Source of the DNA: Mucilaginibacter flavus
GTDB lineage: Bacteria > Bacteroidota > Bacteroidia > Sphingobacteriales > Sphingobacteriaceae
Length of the DNA: 64,000 bases
Assembly: GCF_030409315.1 (NCBI RefSeq)
Contig: NZ_JAUFPS010000041.1
Coordinates: 62,001 to 126,000 of the forward strand
Reading direction: 5' to 3'
Shown here one piece after another: positions 36,730 to 47,075 of this stretch. The notes under the pieces are model-generated. The model saw nothing but the letters and a program-made list of their open reading frames with translations, was not told the origin of the DNA and made no database searches. Within the stretch, counting starts at the first letter, position 1. The number at the start of each line of letters is the position of its first letter. A program made the position numbers and the translations under genes.

Positions 36730-39700
36730 ATGAAGTTTAGGGCATTTTTGCTGCTTTTTTTGCTGCTCTTTACGGTGCGGTTTGTAAACGCGCAAAATAA
36801 CCAGTTCCAGTTTTCGCACCTTGATATTAATGCAGGCTTATCCCATAACCAGGTAAACTGTATTTATAAAGATAATAAGGGCTTTATGTGGTTCGGCACA
36901 CTATCGGGCTTAAATAAGTACGATGGTTATAGCTTTAAAACTTTTAAACACATTGCCGGCGATACCACCACACTTGATGATGACTACATTGTAAGCATCA
37001 ACCCCGGCCCCGAAAATAAATTATGGATAGAAACCCGTACCGGCTTTAATATTTACGACCCGGCAACCGAACGGTTTTCCCATAACCTCAAAACCTTTAT
37101 GTATAAAATAAAGGTTTATGATACTTATATTTTAGCTATTAAAAAAGACAGGTTTGGCAATTTTTGGTTTCTGCAGCATAATAAGTCGCAAGGGGTATTT
37201 AAATATGATCCTGTAACCAATAATACCATCAACTTAACACATAAAGATGCTGATACCACATCCATATCCTCAAACATGGTTACCGATCTGTCGGTCGATT
37301 CAAAGGGTAACATCTGGCTGGTATCAAACTCCGGCGTATTGGAACGACTTGATCCTAAAACTTATAAAGTAAATTACCGGGTAAAACTGGGTAATTTGCC
37401 TCAGGCCTTAAGCTCAAGCTATAGGGTTTTTATTGATAAACAGGATGATATATGGGCTTTTGTACCCAGTTACTCGGCCGGTGTATTTTACCTTAGCATG
37501 GCCAATAAAGTGTTTAAGCACTTTACAAAAAGCACAGGCACTATAAATACCGATGTAATATCTGATGTTACCCAGGACGATCAAAACCGCATATGGATTT
37601 GTACAGATCATGGGGGCATCAACCTGCTCAACAAAAAAACTTTCACGGCCCAGTATTTAACCAACCGTGAGGACGATAACAAAACCATTGGCCAAAATAG
37701 TATCCCTTGTATTTATAAAGATGATAGCGGCATTATCTGGTGCGGTACCTATAAACGCGGTGTTAATTACTACCACCAGAATATTATAAAGTTTGCCGGC
37801 TATACACATCACCTGTCTGATAAAAGCAGTTTGCCCTTTAGTGATATTAACAATTTTGCCGAAGACAAAGCCGGCAACATCTGGATTGGTACCAACGGCG
37901 GCGGACTTATTTATTGGGACAGAAAAACCAATAGTTTTAAGCAATACCTGCATAATGCAGCCGATAAAAACAGCCTTACCAATAATGTGGTGGTTTGCCT
38001 GTTTATTGATCATGAGCAAAAACTTTGGATAGGCACCTATTATGGCGGTTTGGATTGTTATGATGGCCAAACTTTTAAGCATTACAGGCACGTTGACGGT
38101 GTAGCATCCAGCATATCTGAAGACCGGGTTTGTTCCATTACCGAAGACAGCGACCATAATTTACTGGTGGGCACACTATCGGCAGGGTTAAACATATTGG
38201 ATAAGAACCGTAATGTAGTAAACACTTACCGCTTTGATGGTGATATGAGTAAAAACTCTATACACTCCAATTACATCAGTTCATTAGTTGAAGACAGGCG
38301 TAAAAATTTATGGATAGTAACCGCTTATGGCGTTGATCTTTTACTTAAAAAGAACCACCGGTTTTTGCACTACCTGCATGATGATAATAACCCCAACAGC
38401 CTCATCAATAACAACACCAATAATATCCTCGAAGATAAAGACGGGCTTATTTGGATAAGTACCCGCGAAGGGATCAGCATATTTGATTATAAAACCGGCA
38501 AATTTACCAACATTAACAAAGCCGACGGTTTGCCGGATAACACCATTATTGATTTACAGCAATACAGCCGTAACAACATATGGGCAAGTACACCTAACGG
38601 ACTGTCGAGTATTTTTGTTGATAGATCATCAGCTAAACTGAAGTTTCATTTTGTAAATTATAACGAAACAGAGGGGTTGCAGGGCAGGGAATTTACCGAA
38701 AACTCCTCATTCCATACCCGTGAAGGTGAGTTGCTGTTTGGCGGAGGTAACGGCTTTAATGTTTTTAAACCAACCAATATCCTGAGTAATAAAAGCCAGC
38801 CTAACCTGGTATTTACCGATCTGCAAATTTTTAACCAAACCGTAAAGCCTGGCGATAAGGTAAACGGATCGGTTATTTTAAATAGCTCCATAGTAGGTTT
38901 AAAAAACCTCAACCTAAAATATAACGATAACGTATTTGCCATTGAATTTGCGGCGCTTAATTATTTTAACCCTGATAAAACAAAGTACCAATACCGCATG
39001 CAGGGCTTTGATAAGGATTGGATAGATGCCGATAACAAGGTACGCAAAGCCACTTACACCAACCTTGATGCCGGCGACTACGTGTTTAGAGTACGCGCCG
39101 GTAATAACGAGGGATGGAACAGTAGAGAGCTTGCGTTAAACATTAAAATATCGCCGCCATATTGGAAAACCACCTGGGCCTATATCCTGTACTCAATAAT
39201 GATACTTGGTGGCTTATTATATATGCGCAGAAGCGGCATCCAAAAAATACGTGCCCAGTTTTCTATTGAAAAGGAACGGGAGGAAGCCCAGCGTATGCAT
39301 GAGCTTGATTTGATGAAGATAAAATTCTTCACTAACGTAAGCCACGAGTTTCGTACCCCGCTATCGCTTATTATGGCCCCGGTTGATAAAATTCTGAAAC
39401 AGGTTACCGAACCAGAGGTACAGCGCCAATTGTTACTGGTTAACCGTAATGCGAAGCGCCTGCTTAACCTGGTAAACCAATTGCTCGATTTTAGGAAAAT
39501 GGAGTACCAGGAGTTAAAGCTGCATAAGATGAATGGCGATATTATAGGCTTTATTAAAGAGCTTTCCTTCGCGTTTACTGACGTGGCCGATCAAAAAAAT
39601 ATCCGCTTTGTTTTTGATACCGAAATTGAAAACTTTTACACCAGTTTTGATCATGACAAAATTGAGCGCATCATGTTCAATCTACTCTCTAACGCTTATA

Positions 39701-40881
39701 AATTTACGCATGAAGGCGGGCAGGTAAGCGTTTTAGTAAATCTTATTGATAAACGGGATACAGACGAACAGTTTTTGGAGATTAGGGTAGTAGATACTGG
39801 TATAGGTATCGCAGGCGATAAACTGGACAAGATCTTCGATCCTTTTTTTCAAAATGACTTGCCCGGATCAATGCTTAACCAGGGTAGTGGCATTGGTTTA
39901 TCTATCACCAAAGAATTTGTAAAACTGCACGAGGGCGAAATTTATGTAGAGAGCGAATTTAATCAGGGGAGTTGCTTTACCGTGTTATTGCCACTTACTC
40001 AGTTAAATAGCAATGTGTTTACAGATACACTTTTGCCATTTAATCATTATACCGAATTTTTGCAGGAGAGTGGAGTTCCTAAAACCGAAACCTGTAAAGA
40101 ACCACGTGATGGCAAAAGGCCAACCGTTTTGCTGGTAGAAGATAATGACGATTTTAGGTTTTATATTAAAGATAACTTAAAAACAGCATTCAACATTATA
40201 GAGGCAGAAAATGGCAAGAAAGGCTGGCAGAAAGCATTGGCCCAACATCCCAATTTGATAGTGAGCGATGTAAATATGCCCGAAATGAATGGCATAGATC
40301 TGTGTTTGAAAATCAAGAACGACAAGCGCACATCGCATATTCCCGTTATTTTGCTTACCGCCATGACCGGCGAAGATCAGCAGTTGAAAGGGCTTGAAAC
40401 CGGCGCTACCGATTACTTGACTAAGCCGTTTAACTTCGAAATTTTACAATCAAAAATCCGCAACATCCTGAGTCAACAGGAAAGTATGCGTAAAACCTAT
40501 ACCAAACAGGTAGAAGTAAATCCAACCGAAATGCAGGTTGAATCGCCGGATGAGGCCTTTATTAAAAAGGTATTGATATTGATAGATAACAATATCTCCA
40601 ACCCCAATTTCTCGGTAGAGGAATTAAGCAACGAGGTATTTGTAAGCCGGTACACGCTCTATAAAAAAATACTGGCCATGACCGGTAAAACCCCTAACGA
40701 GTTGGTGCGCTCCATGCGCTTAAAACGGGCTGCCCAACTTCTGGAAACCGGGCATTTAACCATTTCACAAATTTGCCATAAAGTAGGGTTTAAAAGCCAA
40801 AAGTATTTTGTTAAAATGTTTAAAGCCGAGTACAATACTATACCATCTAAATATGCCGAAGCGGCTGAAGAAGTGGAATAG
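36730..40881 (+). CDS. Hybrid two-component system sensor-regulator (HTCS)
   Basis: This 1383-residue protein has a signal peptide (about 1-21). A periplasmic double beta-propeller of Reg_prop repeats covers about 25-700 (CIYKDNKGFMWFGTLSGLNKYDG is the first). A Y_Y_Y domain lies at about 735-810 (KYQYRMQGFDKDWIDADN). A transmembrane helix is near 817-835. The HisKA segment NVSHEFRTPLSLIMAPV carries His872, and an HATPase domain follows (NLLSNAYKFTHEGG, GIGLSITKEFVKLHEG). The receiver domain with IVSDVNMPEMNG (Asp1180) precedes a C-terminal AraC helix-turn-helix (VSRYTLYKKILAMTG, ISQICHKVGFKSQKYFVKMFK). HTCS proteins sense an oligosaccharide in the periplasm and activate the neighbouring utilisation locus, here most likely 42235-52422. 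Confidence 0.96.
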   Translation: MKFRAFLLLFLLLFTVRFVNAQNNQFQFSHLDINAGLSHNQVNCIYKDNKGFMWFGTLSGLNKYDGYSFKTFKHIAGDTTTLDDDYIVSINPGPENKLWIETRTGFNIYDPATERFSHNLKTFMYKIKVYDTYILAIKKDRFGNFWFLQHNKSQGVFKYDPVTNNTINLTHKDADTTSISSNMVTDLSVDSKGNIWLVSNSGVLERLDPKTYKVNYRVKLGNLPQALSSSYRVFIDKQDDIWAFVPSYSAGVFYLSMANKVFKHFTKSTGTINTDVISDVTQDDQNRIWICTDHGGINLLNKKTFTAQYLTNREDDNKTIGQNSIPCIYKDDSGIIWCGTYKRGVNYYHQNIIKFAGYTHHLSDKSSLPFSDINNFAEDKAGNIWIGTNGGGLIYWDRKTNSFKQYLHNAADKNSLTNNVVVCLFIDHEQKLWIGTYYGGLDCYDGQTFKHYRHVDGVASSISEDRVCSITEDSDHNLLVGTLSAGLNILDKNRNVVNTYRFDGDMSKNSIHSNYISSLVEDRRKNLWIVTAYGVDLLLKKNHRFLHYLHDDNNPNSLINNNTNNILEDKDGLIWISTREGISIFDYKTGKFTNINKADGLPDNTIIDLQQYSRNNIWASTPNGLSSIFVDRSSAKLKFHFVNYNETEGLQGREFTENSSFHTREGELLFGGGNGFNVFKPTNILSNKSQPNLVFTDLQIFNQTVKPGDKVNGSVILNSSIVGLKNLNLKYNDNVFAIEFAALNYFNPDKTKYQYRMQGFDKDWIDADNKVRKATYTNLDAGDYVFRVRAGNNEGWNSRELALNIKISPPYWKTTWAYILYSIMILGGLLYMRRSGIQKIRAQFSIEKEREEAQRMHELDLMKIKFFTNVSHEFRTPLSLIMAPVDKILKQVTEPEVQRQLLLVNRNAKRLLNLVNQLLDFRKMEYQELKLHKMNGDIIGFIKELSFAFTDVADQKNIRFVFDTEIENFYTSFDHDKIERIMFNLLSNAYKFTHEGGQVSVLVNLIDKRDTDEQFLEIRVVDTGIGIAGDKLDKIFDPFFQNDLPGSMLNQGSGIGLSITKEFVKLHEGEIYVESEFNQGSCFTVLLPLTQLNSNVFTDTLLPFNHYTEFLQESGVPKTETCKEPRDGKRPTVLLVEDNDDFRFYIKDNLKTAFNIIEAENGKKGWQKALAQHPNLIVSDVNMPEMNGIDLCLKIKNDKRTSHIPVILLTAMTGEDQQLKGLETGATDYLTKPFNFEILQSKIRNILSQQESMRKTYTKQVEVNPTEMQVESPDEAFIKKVLILIDNNISNPNFSVEELSNEVFVSRYTLYKKILAMTGKTPNELVRSMRLKRAAQLLETGHLTISQICHKVGFKSQKYFVKMFKAEYNTIPSKYAEAAEEVE

Positions 40882-41003
40882 TAAGATGTGCAGATATGCG
40901 GATTTTAGATGTGCAGATTATTTGCCTGAACCGCGATTAGTTGTGTACTGGTATACCTGAATCCGGGGTTAGCAAAGTTGATTCAGTATTATTTAACTTA
41001 TAA

Positions 41004-41408
41004 CTATGCCTTAAACGGGTTTATAATTTTTAGTTGTTGTTCTATAATCTGCCCATCACTCATATCTTCCGAATAGAAGATTGTGCATCCCGTTTCTAAT
41101 GCAGAGGCAATTATAACAGAATCAAACAATTGGAAATCATAGATTGTCATGATTTCGATTGCTTTTAGCATCATAGCTTCAGTGACAGGTACATAAGTAC
41201 ATTGTTGCAAATAGGTTTTTATTATTTGTGCAACCTTTACTTTTGAGAATCTCCACCGACGAAGACATACATTCGTAAATTCACTGAGACTTTGGGAACA
41301 AAAAGAAGGGTTATCTGCAATTATTTCAATCGAAATAATTTGTTTCTCGGGATAAAAATCGTCTAATGCATAAAGAAGTATATTGGTATCAACAGCAATT
41401 TTATTCAT
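41004..41408 (-). CDS. PIN-domain toxin, VapC-like
   Basis: This 134-residue protein is read from the ATG at 41408, which gives MNKIAVDTNILLYALDD, the usual PIN N-terminus. The acidic pocket residues expected of PIN ribonucleases are visible: Asp6 in AVDTN, Glu in SLSEFTNV, Asp in FQLFDSVIIA and Asp in YSEDMSDG. The family cleaves RNA, often initiator tRNA or rRNA. The start overlaps the end of the upstream antitoxin gene by 8 bases (ATGAATAA), which is typical of coupled toxin-antitoxin pairs. It reads against the flanking HTCS and SusC genes. Confidence 0.82.
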   Translation of the reverse strand: MNKIAVDTNILLYALDDFYPEKQIISIEIIADNPSFCSQSLSEFTNVCLRRWRFSKVKVAQIIKTYLQQCTYVPVTEAMMLKAIEIMTIYDFQLFDSVIIASALETGCTIFYSEDMSDGQIIEQQLKIINPFKA

Positions 41409-41637
41409 AGTCGTTCGCCTCATCCCGATCGAACTTATACCCGCCACTGTTAAATGTAAAAGGCTTTAGTTTTATTGCCAGTTCCTTTATTCTTGTTTCT
41501 TTAGAAGATGCGCTATTTAGGATCGTATTATCCTCTTCGATGGAAAAAGCTATTACTTCAATCATCTTTCCAACCAGTTCATCGGGCAAATTTAAAATCA
41601 GGTTGTTTTTATCAGATTTTAATATTGTACGTATCAT
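41401..41637 (-). CDS. Probable antitoxin partner of the PIN toxin
   Basis: This 78-residue protein begins MIRTILKSDKNNLILNLPDELVGKMIEVIAF. The short strand-rich N-terminus looks like an AbrB/VapB-like DNA-binding swapped-hairpin segment, and the charged C-terminal tail (KFDRDEANDYE) would occupy the toxin. Size, order (antitoxin first) and the 8-base overlap with the PIN gene support the role. The exact antitoxin family is uncertain. Confidence 0.7.
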   Translation of the reverse strand: MIRTILKSDKNNLILNLPDELVGKMIEVIAFSIEEDNTILNSASSKETRIKELAIKLKPFTFNSGGYKFDRDEANDYE

Positions 41638-42234
41638 ATACTCAAATTTATGAAAAATAGTATATATCTAAGTACTCAATACCATTTTCAGAGTAGTTTA
41701 ACAGTAATCGGGTTTTAGGTTCTTCAATAATTTTGCATTTACCTCATCTAAGAATAAAATACCTCTTCCAAAATCATCATTTTATCACGCCAAAAGCAAT
41801 ACTATTATCTCAGTTTAAAAAGTATTGATAGGCTTATGTAGGTACACATTTGTAACCTTTTGAGGCTTGTATTTTTAATTTTTAAGATTTTTATTTAATT
41901 AAATAATTGATAATCAGTTGTTTAATTCAGGTTGACATTTGTACCCCTATTTAGCCACAACCGGATTTGGTTTCGCATATAATTTTACCCTCAACAAAAC
42001 GATAACCGGCAATTGCTTTGAAGTACATCTGCCCGTTATTAAACCTGAAGAATTAGTAAACAAATTTTATTGGAGAATTTAACCCGCTTTTTACAGTCGG
42101 TTATGTTGCAAACACGGCTTGCAACATAAGCTGTTATACGCCAAAATGCTTTGTGCTAATTTTGATGTGTGTTAAAAAAACAATTATAAAACCAAAAATC
42201 AACAATAAATCAATTATCAATTAACCCAATTATT
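41638..42234. promoter_or_regulatory. AT-rich upstream region of the arabinan-type susC operon
   Basis: This 597-base region has no intact gene. It must contain the promoter and HTCS-binding sites for the SusC operon at 42235. A perfect hairpin lies at 42101-42129. Just before it, bases of about 41952-42082 read as a coding-like stretch without a start codon (TTGFGFAYNFTLNK to LVNKFYWRI, then stop), possibly a decayed gene. The last 70 bases are an A-rich leader. Confidence 0.5.
42101..42129. repeat. Perfect 11-bp hairpin upstream of susC
   Basis: TTATGTTGCAA and TTGCAACATAA are exact reverse complements around a 7-base loop (ACACGGC). It starts 134 bases before the SusC start codon. No T run follows. 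It could be a regulatory dyad for the operon or part of a recombination-site remnant. Confidence 0.5.
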
Positions 42235-45200
42235 ATGCGAAGAATTCTACGAATGGCATTGCTGTTTCTGTCTCTTTTTGTATGCTTCCGGGCAGGAGCG
42301 CAAAACCAGGCAACAGTGATCAAAGGAACAGTAACAGACGAGGCAGGGCTAACCCTTCCCGGGGTATCTGTCAGAGTAAAAAACAATCAATCGGGTGTAG
42401 TTACCGATAGAGATGGCAATTACAGCATTACGGTACCGGCGGGCGCTACCGAAATTACATTTTCATTCATCGGTATGAAATCCCAGGATGTAGTTATCGG
42501 TAAAAAAACTATCATCAACGTGGTATTGGCCAATTCATCAACAGCCCTGGCAGATGTGGTGGTAATTGGTTACGGTCAACAAAAAAGGCAGGATGTAAAC
42601 GGCGCCATATCATCGGTAACCGCTAAAGACATCCAGAATATCCCCCAAACAAGTGTTGACCAATTATTGCAAGGTAAAGCCGCCGGTGTAACGGTTACTA
42701 ACGGTACAGGCGCGCCGGGCAGTTCGGCCTCTATTCACATCAGGGGTATAACATCACTTTCTGGTTCAAATGAGCCTTTATACGTAGTTGATGGTGTGTA
42801 CATTGATGGTTCGGCTTACACCACACAGAATCAAAACAATGGCGAAAACACAGTTAGCCCCTTAAGCTATATCAATCCTAATGATATTGAATCGATAGAT
42901 ATCTTAAAAGATGCATCGGCTACGGCTATTTATGGTAGCCGTGGTTCAAATGGTGTAGTTATTATTACCACAAAAAAAGGTAAAAATAGCACAGCCCATT
43001 TAAATTATGATGGCTATTACGGTGTTCAGCAGCAGGGACGTTTCCTAAAAATGATGGATCTGCCGCAATATGCAAATATTCAAAACGCTATCGCTGATAT
43101 TACCGGCGTAGGTAGGCGGGGCGAATTTGCAGATCCTACTTTACTTGGCCCTGGTACCAACTGGCAAAAAGAGGTGTTCCAAAATGCGCCAATGCAAAGC
43201 CATAACCTATCTATGAATGGTGGTAATGATAATGTGAACTATTATATATCTGGTGGTTTCTTAAAACAAAACGGTACCATCATCGCGTCGAACTTTAAAC
43301 GCTATTCTTTCCGTACCAATGTAGAAGGTAAGCTGAAAGACTGGTTTAAACTTGGCTCGAATATGACGCTGAACCGCACCGACCAAAACATTGGCGCGAG
43401 CGATAATGGCGGTATTGTTTACCAGGCTTTGCTGAACCCGCCGGATCAGGCGGCCAGTAACCCGGATGGTAGCTACACTGTATCTACTGCATCTTATGGC
43501 AGCGGCGCGTTTATAAGCCCTATAGCTTTGGCAAAATTAAATACCAATAACCTGGTACGCAGTCAAATTAACGCGAACTTTTATGCCGATATACGTTTTA
43601 CCAAGGATTTAACCTTAAGATCAGAAATTGGCGGTTACGATAATTTCTCGAAAAGTACGCTGTTTTTTCCATCATTTACGGTAGCGTCACCAACTAATCC
43701 CTCTCTTATTTACGGCAACCCTGTTGCCAGCTTAAGCGAATATTCAGATCAGGCATTGGGCTGGAACTGGAAAGAATACCTTACTTACAATCATACCTTT
43801 GCAAAAAAGCACAATATAACCGCGGCAGCAGGTTATGAGCTGAATGAAGGTAACTACAACAGCATGAGCGCCGGTACCAATACTTTTTTAAGTAATGATT
43901 TGCCTACGCTTAACCTTGGTGGTGCAAAAATACCTACCATTGGCGAAAACAAATCATCAAATACCTTGCAGTCTTTTTACGCCCGTGCTATTTATGATTA
44001 TGATAACAGGTATAGTTTAACTGCTACTATCCGTTCAGATAGATCATCAAATTTTGCGCAAGGACATCAAACTGGTTATTTCCCATCTGCAGCCATCGGT
44101 TGGACAATTTCAAACGAATCATTTATGAGCGGCATTAAAAGCGTCGCCGATAATGTTAAATTAAGGGTAGGGTATGGCCAGGTAGGTAATCAAAACATTC
44201 CGGGTTACCAATACGGCTCTGCACTTAACCCAACCATTACAGGCCTTGGTACAGGTTTCAATGTGTCAAATTACAATAACCCTAACTTAACCTGGCAAAC
44301 ATCTATACAAACAGATATCGGATTGGATTTTACTTTATTTGGCAGGGTTAACGCCGCTGTTGACTGGTATAACAAAACTTCAAAGAATTTCCTTTTCCAG
44401 GCACCGTTACCAGAGTTTTTAACCGGTGGTCCTAATTACCTGGGCGGCATCAGCGCGCCTTATGTAAATGGCGGCGAGGTTAGCAATAAGGGTATTGAGT
44501 TTAGCATCAACTCAAAAAACATAGTAGCCAAAAACTTTAACTGGAGTACATCGGTAACGTTTACCCATTATGTAAATAAAGTTGTTTCTACATACAACAA
44601 CAGTATTATTAATGCCAGCATTACTTCGGGATTTTTACAAATTCCGGTTACCCAAACTAAAGTAGGTGGTCCCATTGGCGAATTTTATGGCTACACTGTT
44701 AAAGGCATATTTAAAACTGCCGATCAATTAGCGAACGCGCCGATACAATTTGGCCAGCCAACAAGTACTACCCTGGGTGCTACAGGAGCTACAACTTTAG
44801 GCGATATACAATATGTTGACACCAATCACGATGGCAAAATTGACGCCAGCGACATGAGCGCTATCGGCAATCCTAACCCTACGTTTACTTACAGTTTCAC
44901 CAACAACTTTACCTATAAAAACTTTGATCTTTCCATATTCTTATATGGTTCTTACGGTGGTAAAGTGCTTAACTACTTGGATTATAGTATTGAAGGGTTG
45001 AACGGTTTATACACTAATCAACTGGCCGAAGCCGGAAATTACTGGACTCCTACAAATATTAATTCCAATATCCCGGCTCCTAAAGGTGGTGTTAACCCAA
45101 ATCTTAACATGTCTACCAGGTTTTTGCAAAGCGCCTCTTTTTTGAGATTCCAAAACGTGCGGTTAGGTTACAACCTGCCATCGTCATGGGCTAAACATAT

Positions 45201-45378
45201 TGCGCTTAGCCGCTTAAAACTGTATTTCAGCGGGCAAAACTTGTTTGTAATAACAGGTTACAAAGGTTTAGACCCCGAGGTTGGCCAGCAAAACCAAAAC
45301 GTGTTTTTAACCAACGTTGATTTGGGAAGGTATCCTTCGCCAAGGGTATATACGTTTGGTGTAAACGCAGAATTTTAA
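42235..45378 (+). CDS. SusC/RagA-family TonB-dependent receptor (arabinan-type locus)
   Basis: This 1047-residue protein has a signal peptide (about 1-22, ending FRAGAQ). The carboxypeptidase-regulatory domain is at about 27-110 (VIKGTVTDEAGLTLPGVSVRV). The plug domain follows the signature ADVVVIGYGQQKRQDVNGAI and has IHIRGITSLSGSNEPLYVVDGVY and DASATAIYGSRGSNGVVIITTKKG. The beta-barrel ends PRVYTFGVNAEF. There is no STN domain, which fits HTCS control rather than sigma/anti-sigma control. It is the first gene of a SusC-SusD-SGBP operon whose neighbours encode arabinofuranosidases, so arabino-oligosaccharides are the likely cargo by inference. Confidence 0.95.
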   Translation: MRRILRMALLFLSLFVCFRAGAQNQATVIKGTVTDEAGLTLPGVSVRVKNNQSGVVTDRDGNYSITVPAGATEITFSFIGMKSQDVVIGKKTIINVVLANSSTALADVVVIGYGQQKRQDVNGAISSVTAKDIQNIPQTSVDQLLQGKAAGVTVTNGTGAPGSSASIHIRGITSLSGSNEPLYVVDGVYIDGSAYTTQNQNNGENTVSPLSYINPNDIESIDILKDASATAIYGSRGSNGVVIITTKKGKNSTAHLNYDGYYGVQQQGRFLKMMDLPQYANIQNAIADITGVGRRGEFADPTLLGPGTNWQKEVFQNAPMQSHNLSMNGGNDNVNYYISGGFLKQNGTIIASNFKRYSFRTNVEGKLKDWFKLGSNMTLNRTDQNIGASDNGGIVYQALLNPPDQAASNPDGSYTVSTASYGSGAFISPIALAKLNTNNLVRSQINANFYADIRFTKDLTLRSEIGGYDNFSKSTLFFPSFTVASPTNPSLIYGNPVASLSEYSDQALGWNWKEYLTYNHTFAKKHNITAAAGYELNEGNYNSMSAGTNTFLSNDLPTLNLGGAKIPTIGENKSSNTLQSFYARAIYDYDNRYSLTATIRSDRSSNFAQGHQTGYFPSAAIGWTISNESFMSGIKSVADNVKLRVGYGQVGNQNIPGYQYGSALNPTITGLGTGFNVSNYNNPNLTWQTSIQTDIGLDFTLFGRVNAAVDWYNKTSKNFLFQAPLPEFLTGGPNYLGGISAPYVNGGEVSNKGIEFSINSKNIVAKNFNWSTSVTFTHYVNKVVSTYNNSIINASITSGFLQIPVTQTKVGGPIGEFYGYTVKGIFKTADQLANAPIQFGQPTSTTLGATGATTLGDIQYVDTNHDGKIDASDMSAIGNPNPTFTYSFTNNFTYKNFDLSIFLYGSYGGKVLNYLDYSIEGLNGLYTNQLAEAGNYWTPTNINSNIPAPKGGVNPNLNMSTRFLQSASFLRFQNVRLGYNLPSSWAKHIALSRLKLYFSGQNLFVITGYKGLDPEVGQQNQNVFLTNVDLGRYPSPRVYTFGVNAEF

Positions 45379-45399
45379 TTTGACCATAAAAGATTTAAA

Positions 45400-47067
45400 A
45401 TGAAAGCAAATATTAAATATATATTCAGCGCTGCAGTTATTGGTTTAGTTACCGTAACAGGCTGTAAAAAAGACTTTTTTAACAGGCCGCCCGAAAACGC
45501 GATAGCCATTGATAATTTTTATAAAACCGATGCCCAGGTAGCGGCAAGTACCATTAACCTTTATAATTCACTTTGGTTTAACTATGTAGCCAAACCAGGA
45601 TGGGCGGTGTGTGAAATGACCGGTGGTAACGGCCGTAGTTACTCATCAGATGTTACCGACTTTGGTAACCTGAATGGCGCGGTAACCAACCTCAATTCGC
45701 AAAATGACGCTGCCTGGAGTTCATTGTGGACAGTTGTAGCACAATCAAACGCGTTGATCAACCTCATGCCTTCGAGGGCGGGCGCAGGTGTAACGCCGGC
45801 CGTTTTAAACAATGCTTTAGGCGAAGCCCACTTTTTTAGGGCGATGGCTTATTTTCACATTGTAAGGTTATGGGGAGCTGTACCTATTATTGAAAATGCC
45901 AGCAACTTTTTAACCAACTTTCAGGTGAATACCAATCGCATAGAGGACATCTACACCTTTATGGTTAACGATATGAAGTTTGCCGAAGCCAATTGTACCG
46001 CCATGGTAAGAACAGGCGCGGTTACCCAGGGGCACGTTTCAAGCGGTTCAGCATCGGCTATGCTGGCCAAGCTGTATTTGTATATGCAGGATTATCCTAA
46101 CGCGCTTAAAGAAGCCCAAAAGGTAATCAACAGCGGCGAGTTTAAACTATATGGTATAGATATAGCCAGCAAAACGTATAATGATTTGTTTAAAACAGCC
46201 AATAACAATAACGAAGAAAGCATTTGCCAGATACAATGGGCTGGCGGTGCATCTTACGGTCACGGTAACCCGCAACAGGCCTCATTGGCTGCCAGTGGTA
46301 TTATCACAGGCACCGGCGACGGTTACAGCGTATTAGGCCCCACAATTGATTTACAAAACTCATATGAAGGCGGCGATTTGCGTCTGCATGCCACTATTAT
46401 GCAAGCTAAGGATGTGTATCCCGAAATTGATGCCGCATCCGGAGGATATACAGTGCCTGACAATATCAATTCGCAAGGTACAGGAGCGGCAATTAAGAAA
46501 TATGTAGTAGGTACACCTGCCGATAATGGCGGTATCGGTTCAGCGCAATCTGCAGCCAACAATACATACCTGATGCGTTATGCCGAAGTTTATTTAATAG
46601 CGGCCGAAGCGATTGTGGGCAAAAACACTACATCAACAGATGCGCAGGCTTTAGCTTATATCAATACGATACGCCAAAGAGCAAACTTAGCCAAGTTAAT
46701 CGTTATAAACCGTCATCATACAGTTCCTAACCCTAACTATGATGCCACCTATAACAATGCTGTACCTACCACTATTATACAGGATGATATATTAACAGAG
46801 AGAAGGCACGAGTTTGCTATTGAAAACGATTACTGGTTTGACCTTTGCCGCATAGACGGGTGGAATGGCATATTAAACAATTCGCATCCGCTGGCTACTC
46901 AATTTATCAGTCAGCAGGAGCGGGGTACTTATGCTAATGACCGTAAAACTGTTTACCATACCGCGGTTACGCCAAAAAGCACCGACTTTTTGTTGCCTAT
47001 TCCTATCAATGAAACCACAGCCGACCCTAAATTATTAGAACCGGCAGTACCATACACATTTAAATAA
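45400..47067 (+). CDS. SusD/RagB-family nutrient-binding lipoprotein
   Basis: This 555-residue protein has a lipobox at about residue 23 (GLVTVTGC, then KKDFFNRPP). SusD features are NALGEAHFFRAMAYFHIVRLWGAVPII (about 137-165), GHVSSGSASAMLAKLYLYMQDYPNALKEAQKVI (about 210-245), YLMRYAEVYLIAAEAIVGKN and a C-terminal LTERRHEFAIENDYWFDLCRIDGW. It follows the SusC gene by 21 bases and is its surface partner for capturing oligosaccharide. A glycan-binding lipoprotein gene starts 8 bases after its stop codon. Confidence 0.94.
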   Translation: MKANIKYIFSAAVIGLVTVTGCKKDFFNRPPENAIAIDNFYKTDAQVAASTINLYNSLWFNYVAKPGWAVCEMTGGNGRSYSSDVTDFGNLNGAVTNLNSQNDAAWSSLWTVVAQSNALINLMPSRAGAGVTPAVLNNALGEAHFFRAMAYFHIVRLWGAVPIIENASNFLTNFQVNTNRIEDIYTFMVNDMKFAEANCTAMVRTGAVTQGHVSSGSASAMLAKLYLYMQDYPNALKEAQKVINSGEFKLYGIDIASKTYNDLFKTANNNNEESICQIQWAGGASYGHGNPQQASLAASGIITGTGDGYSVLGPTIDLQNSYEGGDLRLHATIMQAKDVYPEIDAASGGYTVPDNINSQGTGAAIKKYVVGTPADNGGIGSAQSAANNTYLMRYAEVYLIAAEAIVGKNTTSTDAQALAYINTIRQRANLAKLIVINRHHTVPNPNYDATYNNAVPTTIIQDDILTERRHEFAIENDYWFDLCRIDGWNGILNNSHPLATQFISQQERGTYANDRKTVYHTAVTPKSTDFLLPIPINETTADPKLLEPAVPYTFK

Positions 47068-47075
47068 AAACAGCT

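Noticed and set aside
37657..38157. 166-codon open frame on the minus strand within the HTCS gene
   Set aside because: It lies wholly opposite a clear Reg_prop propeller, has no recognisable domain, and arises from the repeated codon pattern of the real gene.
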